Assembly: GCF_026340675.1 (NCBI RefSeq)
Contig: NZ_JAPEOX010000006.1
Coordinates: forward strand, 1 to 64,000
Direction of reading: 5' to 3'
DNA length: 64,000 bases
Source: Streptomyces sp. NBC_01264
GTDB lineage: Bacteria; Actinomycetota; Actinomycetes; Streptomycetales; Streptomycetaceae
Numbering within the stretch: position 1 is the stretch's first letter; each line of letters starts with the position of its first letter. A program made the translations under genes and the position numbers. This document shows positions 8,993 through 18,082 of the stretch, one piece after another. The notes under the pieces were generated by a model, which searched no databases, was not told where the DNA came from, and was given only the letters and a program-made list of their open reading frames with translations.

Positions 8993-10066
8993 GGGCCGGT
9001 GTGATGTCGTGATCAGTCGGCGGCTTTCAGGAGGTCGTCGATCCAGATCATGGCGGCGCGGAGGTGGAGACCGGCGAGGTAGCTGTCCGGGGACTTGTCG
9101 TAGCGGGTGGCGATCCCTCGCCAGGCTTTCAGCTTGTTGATCAGGCGCTCGACGGTGTTCCGTTCCTTGTAGAGGTCGGCATCGTGGACGACGGGCCGAC
9201 CACCTCGTGCGCCCTTCTTCTTGCGGTTGGCTGCCTGGTCCCGTTTCTCAGGGATGACGGCCTTGATTCCGCGTTTGCGCAGGTAGGCGCGGTTGCCGCG
9301 GGACGAGTACGCCTTATCCGCGGCGACCGGGCCAGGCGTTGTGCGGGGACGGCCGACCGGCAGGCGGACTCTGACCTTCGCGAGTACGGGGATGAACTGC
9401 GGGCTGTCCCCGGCCTGCCCGACAGTCAGGACCAGCGCGAGCGGACGACACCGGCGGTCCGCGGCGAGATGGATCTTGCTCGTGAGTCCGCCCCGGGACC
9501 TGCCGAGCAGGGCTTCCTTCAGGCGGAGCTTGCGCCGGTGGCGAATCCGTCGGCGTTCGTCCTGTCCGTTCTGTTCCTCCGTGCCGCCCCCTTTTGCCGG
9601 GCTGTCTCCTGCTCCCGCACGGCTTCTTCCAGGGCCTTCATCAGGTGCTTGCTGACCCGCATCCCGGCGGCGTCGTGGTGGGCACGGACCGTGGTGGAGT
9701 CCACGCTGACCAGCGACAAGTCCGTCCTTCCCACCCGGGCACCCTCGGCGATCAGGCCTTCCAGCAGGGCCGTGAACACACCGGCGTCCCGCCACACGCG
9801 GAAGCGTCCATAGACGGTGGCCCAGGGGCCGAACTCGGCGGGCATCTCCCGCCACTGACCACTGGAGCGGAACCGCCAGATCACACCCTCGAACTGCTCC
9901 CGCAACCGCTCCGGATACGGGCCGTACCTACCGATCGGCAGATACGGCTCGATGAACTTCCACTGAGCATTGGTGAGTTGCCTACGCGTCACAACCCCAG
10001 TCCTACCGGACCCCACCCCTCAAACAGGCCAGAACCCAGTAGTTGATCACGACATCACACAGGCCC
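8993..10066 (-). mobile_element. IS5-family (IS427-type) insertion sequence
   Basis: A 1,074-bp element bounded by inverted repeats (GGGCCKGTGTGATGTCGTG type, one mismatch over ~23 bp) with TA on both sides. It holds one transposase split by a frameshift. The right flank is an MFS transporter stump and the left flank does not continue that gene, so a deletion next to the IS is likely. Confidence 0.88.
9013..10016 (-). CDS. IS5-family transposase (two frames)
   Basis: The upstream frame (10016-9519) has the DUF4096 N-terminus (LTNAQWKFIEPYLP) and the first catalytic Asp (SVDSTTVRAH). The downstream frame (to 9013) has TSKIHLAADRRCRPL, the second Asp (AADKAYSSRGNR) and the terminal Glu region (ERNTVERLINKLKAWRGIATRYDK). 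The frames join at an AAAAGGGGG tract near 9590, as expected for a programmed -1 frameshift in this IS group. Probably active or recently active. Confidence 0.88.
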
Positions 10067-10189
10067 TAGGTCCTCACTGAGGAAGGGCGCCGCCAGACCC
10101 AGCACCGTCGCATCGACCGTCACCAGCAGCACACCGAGGACAAGAACCCCCAGTGCCAGCCAGCGCCCCTTCACCAGCGGACCATCCAT
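10067..10189 (-). pseudogene. MFS exporter, N-terminal stump
   Basis: An ATG at 10189 starts MDGPLVKGRWLALGVLVLG…LVTVDATVLGLAAPFLSEDL. This is the cytoplasmic start and first transmembrane helix, with the VDxTV motif, of a DHA2/EmrB-type major-facilitator drug exporter. It is cut by the IS5 terminus after ~40 residues. The remaining ~13 helices are not found on the other side of the element. Confidence 0.7.
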
Positions 10190-10289
10190 CACCACCAAAG
10201 ACCATCACATATCCGGACAGAGGCCGCGTATGTCCTGCCCCGCCCCGATCCGTGTCCTCATCAGGAAAACGAACCTCCCCGGCCAGGGC

Positions 10290-10724
10290 TCAGTCCGTGT
10301 CGATGCCTCGCGTGGCGAAGACCTCCGCCGCGTCCGGCACCGCCAGGACGCCGTCCTCCACGAAAGTGACCTCCCGCAGGTTAGGCAGCAGGACGAGGTC
10401 CTCGAGGGAACGGACGTCGAACAGGTCGTCCTCGCCGTCCCATGCCGGGGCGCAGTGCCGGAAGACCTCCGCCCCTGCGTCGAAGCACAGCTCCTCGATG
10501 CCGGCGAGCAGCTCGGCCGGTATCTCCAGGGCCTCGAAATAGGACCGGGACTCCGGCAGCACCTCCGCATGGAGGCCGTTGTCCAGGGCGTAGGACGCTG
10601 GATCGCCGATCCCCTGCTCGGCCAGCCGCGCGGGCAGGTCGTAGAGCGGGAGGAGCGGCTCGGGGCCATACATGAGCTCCTCGATGACGAGCAGCTTGAA
10701 GTTGAAGTCGCGGAACTGGCTCAT
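10290..10724 (-). CDS. DUF6892-like protein
   Basis: A 144-residue acidic, probably cytoplasmic protein starting MSQFRDFNFKLLVIEELMYG. Its layout (FNFKLxVIEEL, ELLAGIEELCFDAGAEVFRHCAPAWDGEDDLFDVRSLEDLVLLPNLREV) matches a family of uncharacterised Streptomyces proteins annotated as DUF6892. The motif DLFDVRSLEDLVLLPNL is leucine-repeat-like. I chose the internal ATG because upstream residues are arginine-rich and lack homology. Function unknown. Confidence 0.6.
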   Translation of the reverse strand: MSQFRDFNFKLLVIEELMYGPEPLLPLYDLPARLAEQGIGDPASYALDNGLHAEVLPESRSYFEALEIPAELLAGIEELCFDAGAEVFRHCAPAWDGEDDLFDVRSLEDLVLLPNLREVTFVEDGVLAVPDAAEVFATRGIDTD

Positions 10725-10922
10725 GGGAGATGCGTACCACGGAGAGACGAAAGGTCCCGAGCCCGGCCCCCGGCCAGGTATAGCCCTCCCGCTGCGCTCT
10801 CGGCAGCGCACACACGGACCTGGGCGCCGAGCGCCCTCGCCTGCCCCGTCCTCAGCCGGCCCGCGGTGCGGGGCCGCCCGGACACGGCGATCCCGCAGCC
10901 GGGCCACGTGGCAGCCGGGTTT

Positions 10923-11252
10923 TCACGAAATGGTGCCGGGGACTTCTGCGGCACCGCCGGCCAGGACGGCCTCGACCACCTGCTTGTGGAAGGCGGCGAG
11001 GCCGCCCGGTGGGAGCGGGGCGGGGCTGCCGGTGAGGGTGTACCACTCCTCGGCGCCCGTGTACTGAATACGTACCGAGGCCGTTCCGTCCGGGCCGGCC
11101 TCGGTCGTCAGGGTGACATCGCCGGTGATGACGCCGACCTCATCGGTCATCGCTCCGCCCGGGCCCGCCTTCACGTGGTCGGTCAACGGGACCGACCCTT
11201 CCGGGATGGCATCGCGGTCGGGCTGCGTGGGGTGGTCGGGCTGGTCGGTCAC
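10923..11252 (-). CDS. Hypothetical protein coupled to HNH nuclease
   Basis: A 109-residue protein with a GTG start that overlaps the stop of the nuclease gene (GTGA), so the two are probably translationally coupled. The C-terminal ~65 residues (VGVITGDVTLTTEAGPDGTASVRIQYTGAEEWYTLTGSP) look like a small beta-sandwich followed by a helix (AFHKQVVEAVLAGG). No signal peptide or membrane segment. It could be a cytoplasmic partner or unrelated; no immunity family is recognised. Confidence 0.6.
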   Translation of the reverse strand: MTDQPDHPTQPDRDAIPEGSVPLTDHVKAGPGGAMTDEVGVITGDVTLTTEAGPDGTASVRIQYTGAEEWYTLTGSPAPLPPGGLAAFHKQVVEAVLAGGAAEVPGTIS

Positions 11253-11959
11253 GAGCAGGTCTCCAGCATCTCGTTCAGCTTCTTCTTCTCCGCCTCGGTC
11301 ACCGTCAGCTGGTAGGTGGACTTCACGTTCGTCCACACCGTCGCGTAGGTGCACCAGTAGCCCTTGGCCGGGGGCTGCCACTCGTCGGGGCCCTGGTCAC
11401 CCTTGGCCCGGTTCGTCGCCGCCGATACCGCGAGGAGCTGGGGGCGGGTCAGGTCGTTCGCGAACTCCTTGCGCCGCTCCGCCGTCCACGCTCCGGCCCC
11501 CGATCGCCAGGCGTTAGCTAGGGGGACCATGTGATCGATGTCCAACTTCCCGGCGTCGGTGACGGTGATCCCGTCGTAGACGGAGACCCAGGTGCCGGAG
11601 ACGGCCTTGCACGCAGCGTCGCGCTTCACGTTCTTGCCCGCACGCTCCAGGACAACTTCGCGGGTGTCGCAGCTGTCGCCCTGCCCGGCCCAGTGCGTGA
11701 ACTTCTCCCGGGAGTACCCCGTCATCGCCTTCTGACCGGCGACCTTCAGCCCGGCGAGCTGGGTACGGGCCATCGCGGTCGTCGACAGACCCGGGAGCGC
11801 CGGCGCCCCCTGAGCACCCTGCGCTCCGCCCTTGCCCTGACCGGGCAGGGACGGCTTGCCGTCACCTCCAGCGGATGCCCCCGGATTGCAGGCCGCGAGA
11901 CCCGCCGCCAGCAGAACAGCCGTCACCGTGCGCACACCCGCACGCATCTGACGATGCAT
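11249..11959 (-). CDS. Secreted lipoprotein HNH nuclease (DUF1524/GmrSD C-terminal type)
   Basis: A 236-residue protein with an LAAC lipobox (Cys24), so it is probably anchored outside the membrane. After a low-complexity Gly/Gln/Ala linker (~30-57) comes a DUF1524 domain with the HNH core LDIDHMVPLANAW (Asp142-His143), Asn169 in FANDL, and ATNRAKGDQGPDEW (Asn183). Four Cys outside the lipobox suggest disulfides. This family contains extracellular nucleases common in Streptomyces. The ATG at 11959 is directly next to the 3' end of a group II intron; the Met five codons later may be the native start. Confidence 0.85.
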   Translation of the reverse strand: MHRQMRAGVRTVTAVLLAAGLAACNPGASAGGDGKPSLPGQGKGGAQGAQGAPALPGLSTTAMARTQLAGLKVAGQKAMTGYSREKFTHWAGQGDSCDTREVVLERAGKNVKRDAACKAVSGTWVSVYDGITVTDAGKLDIDHMVPLANAWRSGAGAWTAERRKEFANDLTRPQLLAVSAATNRAKGDQGPDEWQPPAKGYWCTYATVWTNVKSTYQLTVTEAEKKKLNEMLETCS

Positions 11960-11999
11960 GCCGAGTAGCCGGAGGGAGTCTCACCCTCCGGCTCTCACA

Positions 12000-12033
12000 G
12001 AACCGTGCGTAACAGTCTCCCGTTACACGGCTC
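12000..12033 (-). ncRNA. Group II intron domain V
   Basis: The reverse complement is a 34-nt hairpin beginning GAGCCGTGTAACGGGAGACT and ending GCACGGTTC, the canonical domain V catalytic hairpin with an AGC-type triad. It is followed (11961-11999) by a GC-rich hairpin in the domain VI position. Confidence 0.85.
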
Positions 12034-12048
12034 TTGTCGTTCTGATCA

Positions 12049-13071
12049 TCAGATCGCCACAGCGTTCGCGGTTGGAGTGAGTCGCCAGTGCGCAAACATG
12101 CGGGGGTGTCGCCGGGCGATCTCCTGCATTTTCGCGATGGCCTTCCGTTCGGCCGCGAGCCGTTTGTACTTCTGGCGGATCCAGCGCACCAGGTAGGCAT
12201 TGATGCGCATCACGAGAGGGATCAGCTCTCACGGCCTGAATCGGCTGTAGTAGTTGATCCAGCCCGCCACGACCGGGTTGACCCTGCGGGCGAGCTCGTG
12301 GAAGGACAGGTCCGAACGGGTATGCAGGTGCCAGGACCGCAGCTCCCGCCCCATTCTCTTCAGGGCTTCCTTACTGGCTGCCGGCTCGAACGACAGGAAC
12401 AGGCTCCCGTGCCGACTCCGGTTCTTCCTGGCTCGGAACGTGTACCCCAGGAAGGTGAAAGCCGTGTGCTCGTAAGAGCCGCGACGACTGCCGTCCCTGC
12501 AGTAAACGATCCGGGTCTTGTCGGGGTGCAGCCGCAACCCGACCTCGACCATCCTGTCCGTGAGCGCGGCCATCACCTGGCGGGCCTGCCGCTCAGTCAC
12601 GCAGTGCACCACCGCGTCATCCGCATAGCGTTCGAACCAGACGGACGGGAACTCCCGGCCCATCCAGGCGTCGAACGCATAGTGCAGGAACAGGTTCGCC
12701 AGGACAGGAGATACGGGGGCCCCTTGCGGAGTCCCGCACTCCCGCTCCAGCAGGGAGCCGTCGGGCATCGCGAGCGGCGCTTCAAGCCACCGCCGCACAT
12801 AAAATCTCACCCAAACGGCGTCGGTGTGCGCATCCACCGCCTTGACCAGCAGGTCCCAGGGCACACTGTCGAAGAACTTGGCGATGTCGAACTCCACCAC
12901 CCAGTCCCGCTTCCAGCATCGCTCCCGGCATTTACCCACCGCGTCCAAAGCGGACCGCCCAGGCCGGTATCCGAAGCTATCCGGGTGGAAAAGAGGCTCC
13001 ACCCTGCGCATCAGATGCCGGGCCACCACGGTCTGAGCAACACGGTCAGCAACAGCAGGAATGCCAAGCAT
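12049..13071 (-). pseudogene. Group II intron reverse transcriptase/maturase, truncated and with nonsense codon
   Basis: The frame starts at RT motif 2 (LGIPAVADRVAQTVV). It continues through FDIAKFFDSV, GTPQGAPVSPVLANLFLHYAFD, the catalytic YADD, LHPDKTRIVY and TFLGYTF into the maturase X domain (NPVVAGWINYYSRFRP). A TGA at 12229-12231 then interrupts the frame. The same frame goes on for another 59 codons (ELIPLVMRINAYLVRWIRQKYKR…) to the natural stop at 12049. The N-terminus is deleted. Confidence 0.88.
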
Positions 13072-13075
13072 TCTT

Positions 13076-13477
13076 GATCACCTACGCCGATACCGGCGGG
13101 CGCGACACGAAGCGCGGCCGGCCTTACCGGCCGGAGCTGGCCGCGCAGCTCGGGGTTTCCGTGAGCACCCTGGACCGAACGGTTTTCGGGGGTGAGTGCG
13201 CTGGCCTTTGGCGGGTCAAGCCGCGCGTCCACAAGGCGGCGACCGGCAACAAGATGAACGACGCGAACGTCTACTACCTGTTCGACGCCGAGTTCTGGCG
13301 CGGTGAGTGGACCGACCCTCTGCGACCCGGGCAGGCGGCGGCAGACGTCGCAAAGGAGCGCTTGGCCGAGCGACGCGCGGCCAAGAAGGCAGCCGGAGTC
13401 GAGCCCCTGGGCGGGCGCAAGCGACAGCCCCCCTCGGAGGGGGGTGGCGTCATGGGTGACGCCCATGTCTATATCCC
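13076..13477 (+). pseudogene. HTH protein truncated at both ends
   Basis: The frame reads TYADTGGRDTKRGRPYRPELAAQLGVSVSTLDRTVFGGECAGLW, an HTH-like segment. It continues with VYYLFDAEFWRGEWTDPLRPGQ and a basic coiled tail (VAKERLAERRAAKKAAG). It resembles Streptomyces DNA-binding proteins of mobile plasmids. The group II intron fragment replaces its 5' end and the IS630 left end starts inside its 3' region. Confidence 0.5.
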
Positions 13478-13479
13478 TA

Positions 13480-14646
13480 CTGACTTCAGCTCTTTGGGGT
13501 GAATGTTTGCGAAGTCCCTGATGGGTCTGGGTGGGTGGCTGTATCCGTGGTGTGTGAAATATGCGGATGGGGGCGGGCTGACTCCTGCGGGACGTCGGCG
13601 CCGGGAGACGGTTCGTATGCAGGCGGCTGAGCTGTTCGAGCAGAAGATCAATCCGTCGGAGGTCGCACGGCGGCTTCGGGTGAGCGTGAAGTCGGCTTAT
13701 CAATGGCATCAGTTGTGGCGGGATGGTGGTGTTCAGGCTCTGGCCTCCCGCGGTCCGAGCGGTCCACGGTGCCGTCTGTCCCCGCGGTGTCTGGAGAAGC
13801 TGGCCGCGTATCTGGAGCAGGGCCCGGCCGCTCATGGCTGGGTGGAGGACCAGGTGTGGACCGCGTCGAGGGTGGCCACGCTGATCGGCCGGAAGTTCCA
13901 CGTCACCTACAGCGTCTCGGGCGCTACCCGGTTGATGCACCGGCTCGGCTTCAGCCCGCAGGTCCCCGCCCGGCGGGTCGCCGAACGCGATGAGCAGGCC
14001 GTGAGTATGTGGCGGGAGGCGACCTGGCCGGAGGTAAAAGGGCGAGGGCGGCCTGCGGGGGCTACGTCTGCTTCGAAGACGAAGCCGGGTTCACCCGCAG
14101 GCCGCCCCGGGGGCGTACCTGGGGCCGGCGAGGAGTGACTCCGGTCGTCACCATCAGCGGCCGGCGGTCGGGACGGCTGTCGGTGGCCGGGCTGATCGCG
14201 ATGCGGCCAGGCTCGAGGACCCGGCTGTGTCACCGCCTACGGACCCATCCCGCGGGCAAGGGAACACGTCGCAGCATGAGCGAGCGGGACTTCATCGCGC
14301 TCGTCGACGGAGTCCACCAGCTGGTCAGGGCACCGATCGTGCTGGTCTGGGACCGGCTGAACACCCACGTCTCCCGCAGGATGCGCGACTTCGTCGCCGA
14401 GCGTGAATGGCTGACCGTGTTCCTGTTGCCCGCCTACTCACCCGAACTCAACCCAGTCGAGTGGGTATGGGCCCACGTCAAACGCAGCCTCGCCAACCTC
14501 GCCGTCATGGCCCTCGACCGCCTCGAAGCCCTCGTCCGCAACCGCCTCAAACGCCTTCAATACCGGCCCCACACCCTCGACGGCTTCATAGCCGGCACCG
14601 GCCTGACCCTCGACGCACCACCCTCACCCTGAAAAGCCGAAGTCAG
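13480..14646 (+). mobile_element. IS630-family insertion sequence
   Basis: Inverted repeats CTGACTTCAGCTCTTTGGGG and CTGACTTCGGCTTTTCAGGG (reverse) bound 1,167 bp, with TA at both ends as IS630 requires. The left flank is the HTH gene and the right flank is the middle of an IS1031-like transposase, so the flanks do not match each other. Confidence 0.9.
13503..14632 (+). CDS. IS630-family transposase (two frames)
   Basis: The first frame has the helix-turn-helix (INPSEVARRLRVSVKSAYQWHQLW) and the HTH_32-like region. A -1 shift at GTAAAAGGG near 14036 leads into the DDE domain: CFEDEAGFTRRPP, VLVWDRLNTHVS and LLPAYSPELNPVEWVW carry the D, D and E. The A-run fits programmed frameshifting. The element looks otherwise intact. 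Confidence 0.85.
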
Positions 14647-15349
14647 TAAGCGCACGGGACGTGGTGCTGTCGTAGCCGCGGTCGAGGTTGACGTTGACCG
14701 CCGTCGGCATTGCGCCGACCTGTGCCTTCGCCGCCTCCAGGGTGGGGCCCAGCAGGGGTGAGTCGTGCCGGTTCGCGCCGGCGGAGACGATTCCGATCGG
14801 GACACCGCAGGCGTCGGAGGCGACCGAGCGTTTCAGTCCTTGCTTGCCCCGGTCGACCGGGGAGCGTCCCGCCTTCTCACCGCCGGACGGGGCCTTGGTG
14901 ATGCAGCCGTCCACCGAGATCTCGCCCAGCCCGAGACCGATCATCCGGTCGTGCGCCTCGAGAGCCAGTGCGTGGACCTTCTCGGATATCCCCAGTTCAG
15001 ACCACTCCTTGACGCGGCGTCTGATGGTGCGGTCGGAGCATCCGGGGGTGGAGATGCGCTCGTAGCCTGAGCCGTGGACCAGCGCGAGCACGACGTGCTC
15101 GAAGACCGTCCGGTCAGCGATCCGGCGGCGGTGGCAGCCCAGCGGGTGGTCCGCAGCGAACTCTCGCCGGGCGGGCAGGAGGGCGGAGAACTGGTCCCAG
15201 AGGGGTTCGAGCAGGCAAGATGGCAGCGCGGGCACGGCCGTCCTTCGTGATCACTGAGCGTAGAGAACTCCATGATCACGTGGACCCGTGCCCGCACTGC
15301 ATCCACCGCGCTCGATCACTCGACAGAGGCTGCCTATTGCCGGTCGGTC
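14647..15349 (-). pseudogene. IS1031-like (IS5 family) element, 3' end lost at IS630
   Basis: The reverse frame from 15235 (MPALPSCLLEPLWDQFSALLPARREF…) is the same transposase as the complete copy at 60798-61649, up to SRAL. There the IS630 right end replaces the last ~85 residues. The 15349 terminus keeps the GACCGACCGGCAA inverted repeat and a TTA flank. The lost half is not found on the other side of IS630. Confidence 0.88.
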
Positions 15350-15426
15350 TTACAGACTCTGATCTTCCGGACAAGCCCTCGCCCCGCCCGGACACAAGAG
15401 CCGTTCAGGATGCGGACTCCCGCTTG

Positions 15427-15927
15427 TCAGCGCTGGAGGTGGACGATGTGTTCGCCGCCCCCGGGGTCCAGTGAAGTGCGGACGGTGCGGATGTAGCCGC
15501 GGGCGGTGGAGTAGGCGCCGGTGCCGCCGGTGATCGCGGCGTCGAAGTCGGTCGGAGGAGTGGTGTGGGGCGGCGCGAAGTGCTGGAAGCTGATCTCGCC
15601 GTCGCGCAGGCGGAAGCTGCCCTGGCACACCTCGGCGACGGTCGGTGTCACTTGAGTGCACACGGTCGCCTCCTTCCCGTATTCGACGTCGCCATCGCGG
15701 GCAAGGTTGGCAGTGACCAGGAGCCGGTTGCCGATGCCGTCCGACTGACTGCTCGGAATATGGGTGCTGCCCGTATTCGTCGCGTTCAGCGTGAACACTT
15801 CGGCACCCGGCTTCGCCTTGCCCGTCTGGCCTTCAGCCTCGTCCGCGAAGGCCGGCCCCGCGAGGGTGGCGGTGGACAGTACGAGCACGGCGGCGCCCCA
15901 TGCAATGACAGAGAACATGATCCTCAC
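15427..15927 (-). CDS. Secreted allene-oxide-cyclase-like barrel protein (copy 1)
   Basis: A 166-residue protein with a Sec signal peptide (cleavage after AFA, residue 28). The mature part has the AOC/dirigent-like barrel pattern: GIGNRLLVTANLARDGDVEYGKEATVC, CQGSFRLRDGEISFQ and FDAAITGGTGAYSTARGYIRTVRTS. Bacterial members are uncharacterised; plant relatives act on hydrophobic substrates. A GTG start at 15927 is chosen because the paralogue has the same GTGAGGATCATG start context; ATG at 15918 is possible. It lies 160 bp downstream of its paralogue on the same strand. Confidence 0.78.
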   Translation of the reverse strand: MRIMFSVIAWGAAVLVLSTATLAGPAFADEAEGQTGKAKPGAEVFTLNATNTGSTHIPSSQSDGIGNRLLVTANLARDGDVEYGKEATVCTQVTPTVAEVCQGSFRLRDGEISFQHFAPPHTTPPTDFDAAITGGTGAYSTARGYIRTVRTSLDPGGGEHIVHLQR

Positions 15928-16087
15928 CTGGTTCGGGCCGCTCTCGAGCGGCGATCAGCCCTCCACAGCCGCGACAGGGTCGGAACAGCACGTGGAGGCT
16001 CTACTGGTGTCGAGCTTCGCTGCGTTGGAGGCAGGGGGCGAACCGGGAGGGGCCATCGAGGCTCGAGTGCGGCGCCCTCCCGCGACT

Positions 16088-16600
16088 TCAGCGCTTCTTG
16101 AGGAACACCTGATATTCGCCCGGTCCGTCCAAGGAGGTGCGGATGATGTGGGCGTAGCCGGCGGCGGTGGAGTAGGCGCCGGTGCCACCGGTGATGGCGA
16201 TGTCGAAGCCGGTGGGCGGGGCGGCGTGGGGCGGCTCGTAGTGTTGCCAGCTGATCTCTCCGTCACTCAGTCGCCAGGTCCCGTTGCACAGCTCGCCCCC
16301 CGCAAAGGGAGCGGGCCCGGTCATCTGGACGCACATGGTCGCCTCCTGCCCGGTAACGGCGTCGCGGTCGCTGGTGAGGTTGGCGGTGGTGAGGATCTGA
16401 CTGCCGATCCCCTGGTCAGCCGAGCGTTCGATGCGGGTGCTCTTGACGAGTACCGAGGTCAGCGTGAACGTGGGTTCATGCTTCGGATTGCCCGCCCCGG
16501 CCGCGGCTTCGGCCGCGAGGGCCGGGCCGGCAAGGGCGGCCGTGGAGAGTACTAGCCCGGCGGCGGCGCCACGCGCAGCGACAGAAATCATGATCCTCAC
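16088..16600 (-). CDS. Secreted allene-oxide-cyclase-like barrel protein (copy 2)
   Basis: About 170 residues, with a signal peptide cleaved after ALA (~29). The barrel motifs parallel copy 1: GIGSQILTTANLTSDRD, ATMCVQMTG, CNGTWRLSDGEISWQ and FDIAITGGTGAYSTAAGY. Both copies keep two Cys at matching positions, possibly a disulfide. Tandem duplication with clear divergence suggests an old duplication. The GTG at 16600 matches the start of copy 1. Confidence 0.78.
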   Translation of the reverse strand: MRIMISVAARGAAAGLVLSTAALAGPALAAEAAAGAGNPKHEPTFTLTSVLVKSTRIERSADQGIGSQILTTANLTSDRDAVTGQEATMCVQMTGPAPFAGGELCNGTWRLSDGEISWQHYEPPHAAPPTGFDIAITGGTGAYSTAAGYAHIIRTSLDGPGEYQVFLKKR

Positions 16601-16751
16601 CTTGTTCACGCCCGGTTTCGGGCAGCCGATGCCCTCCAACGTTGTCCCGGTGGCGGGGTGGCGGTGAGGGCTCTCCGGCGATCCTCCCTACGACACCGGC
16701 CGACGGCGACCGGAGGGAGCCATCGGAGGGGCGTTGATGCCCCTATGGATG

Positions 16752-17841
16752 TCAAGGTGTGGGTGGAGCGGGTGTCGCGGGGCTGGTTGCCGTCGTGGTG
16801 GGGATGAGGAGTCGGTAGATCTCTCGTGCGACGTGGCGTTTGAGGCATCGGATGATCTCCCGCTTGGTTTTGCCTTCTGCTGTGCGTCGTTGCAGGGAGT
16901 GCTGGGTGTGTGGCTCCCAGCGGAGGCGGGAGAGGGCGGCGCGGTAGAGGGCGGCGTTGGCTTGGCGGTCGCCGCCGCGGTTGAGTCTGCGGCGTTGGGT
17001 CTTGCCGGAGGGCTGTTCGACGGGGCTGACTCCGCACAGGGCGGCGAAGGCGGCCTCGCTGGTGAGGCGCTCGGGGTTGTCTCCGGCGGCAATGAGCAGG
17101 GCGGCGGCACTGTCGGGTCCGATTCCGCGCACGTCGAGGAGGCCGGGACGGCTGGCGTTAACGGCCCGGGTTATCCGTTTGACCAGGTCGTCGATCTCCT
17201 CGGTCAGATGCTGGATGCGGCGGGCGAGCAGGCGCAGGGTGTGGCGGGCGGCGCCCGCAGGGCCGTGGTCGAGCGCGTCGTCGAGTCGGGCGCAGCGTTT
17301 GGATCAGGTGGGGGTTGGCCAGTCGGGCGAGGTCCTCGCGCAGCGCCGGGTCGGTGCAGATCAGAAGGCTATTGAGCTGGTTGATGGCCTGGGTTCGGGC
17401 TTTGACCGCGGATCCTTTCGCGATCTTGAACATGCGCAGGGTCTCGACCGGGCCGTTGCCTGTCTTCGCGGTTGCGGTGGCGCGTCCAGAGAGGACCGCG
17501 CGGGCGGCGGCCTCGGCGTCGACGGCGTCGGTCTTGCCGTGGCGGCGCCGGGCGGCCTTGTCGGGCTGGTTGACCTCGGTCACCTCGATGCCTTCGGCGT
17601 TCAGGTGACGGGCCAGCGCCTTGCCGTAGGAGCCGGTGCATTCCACCCCGGCCCGTCGGAGCGTGCCGGCCGAGCGGCCCCAGGCGGTGAGCTGGCGGTA
17701 TCCCTCGGCCGTGGTCGGGAAGCTGCGGCGGTCCACGATGGCACCGAGGACGGTGATGACGGCCGCGGCGTGGAGGTCCTTGTGGGTGTCGACGCCGAGC
17801 ACGATCTCTTCGGTGCGCTGGTGCGGGATGTGACACGGGAC
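16752..17841 (-). pseudogene. IS110-family transposase, frameshifted
   Basis: The N-terminal DEDD domain (VLGVDTHKDLHAAAVI; DKAARRRHGKTDAVDAEAAARAV) and the C-terminal transposase_20 domain (RGIGPDSAAALLIAAGDNPERLTSEAAFAALCGVSP…) are both present but in different frames. The frame breaks near 17290 in ANPHLIQTL. One indel explains it. IS110 elements lack terminal inverted repeats, so the element ends cannot be fixed. Confidence 0.82.
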
Positions 17842-18082
17842 GGCGGGGTGCGGGATGCTGGGCAAGGCTGCTGGTCTCCTGATCGCCTCGGGAACGGTGG
17901 CCGTCGCCGGGCCGGGGGCGGCCAAGACTGTGACGGTGCCTGTCGCGAGGCCCCTATCGGGACACACCCCTCTGCCCGGCGGCAGCAGTACCACCCGAGC
18001 GATGGCCGACAGATCAACACCAAGGCACCATGGCCAGTCACGTTGCGGGTCAGACCACCGCCCGAAGCAGCACCTACATCCT

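Larger units (their letters stand above)
11960..13071 (-). mobile_element. Group II intron, 5'-truncated
   Basis: On the reverse strand, a maturase reading frame is followed by domain V and a domain VI-like hairpin, ending one or two bases from the nuclease start codon. The 5' ribozyme domains I-III and the N-terminal ~100 residues of the maturase are missing. At about 13071 the sequence changes abruptly to an unrelated gene. It cannot self-splice. Confidence 0.85.
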
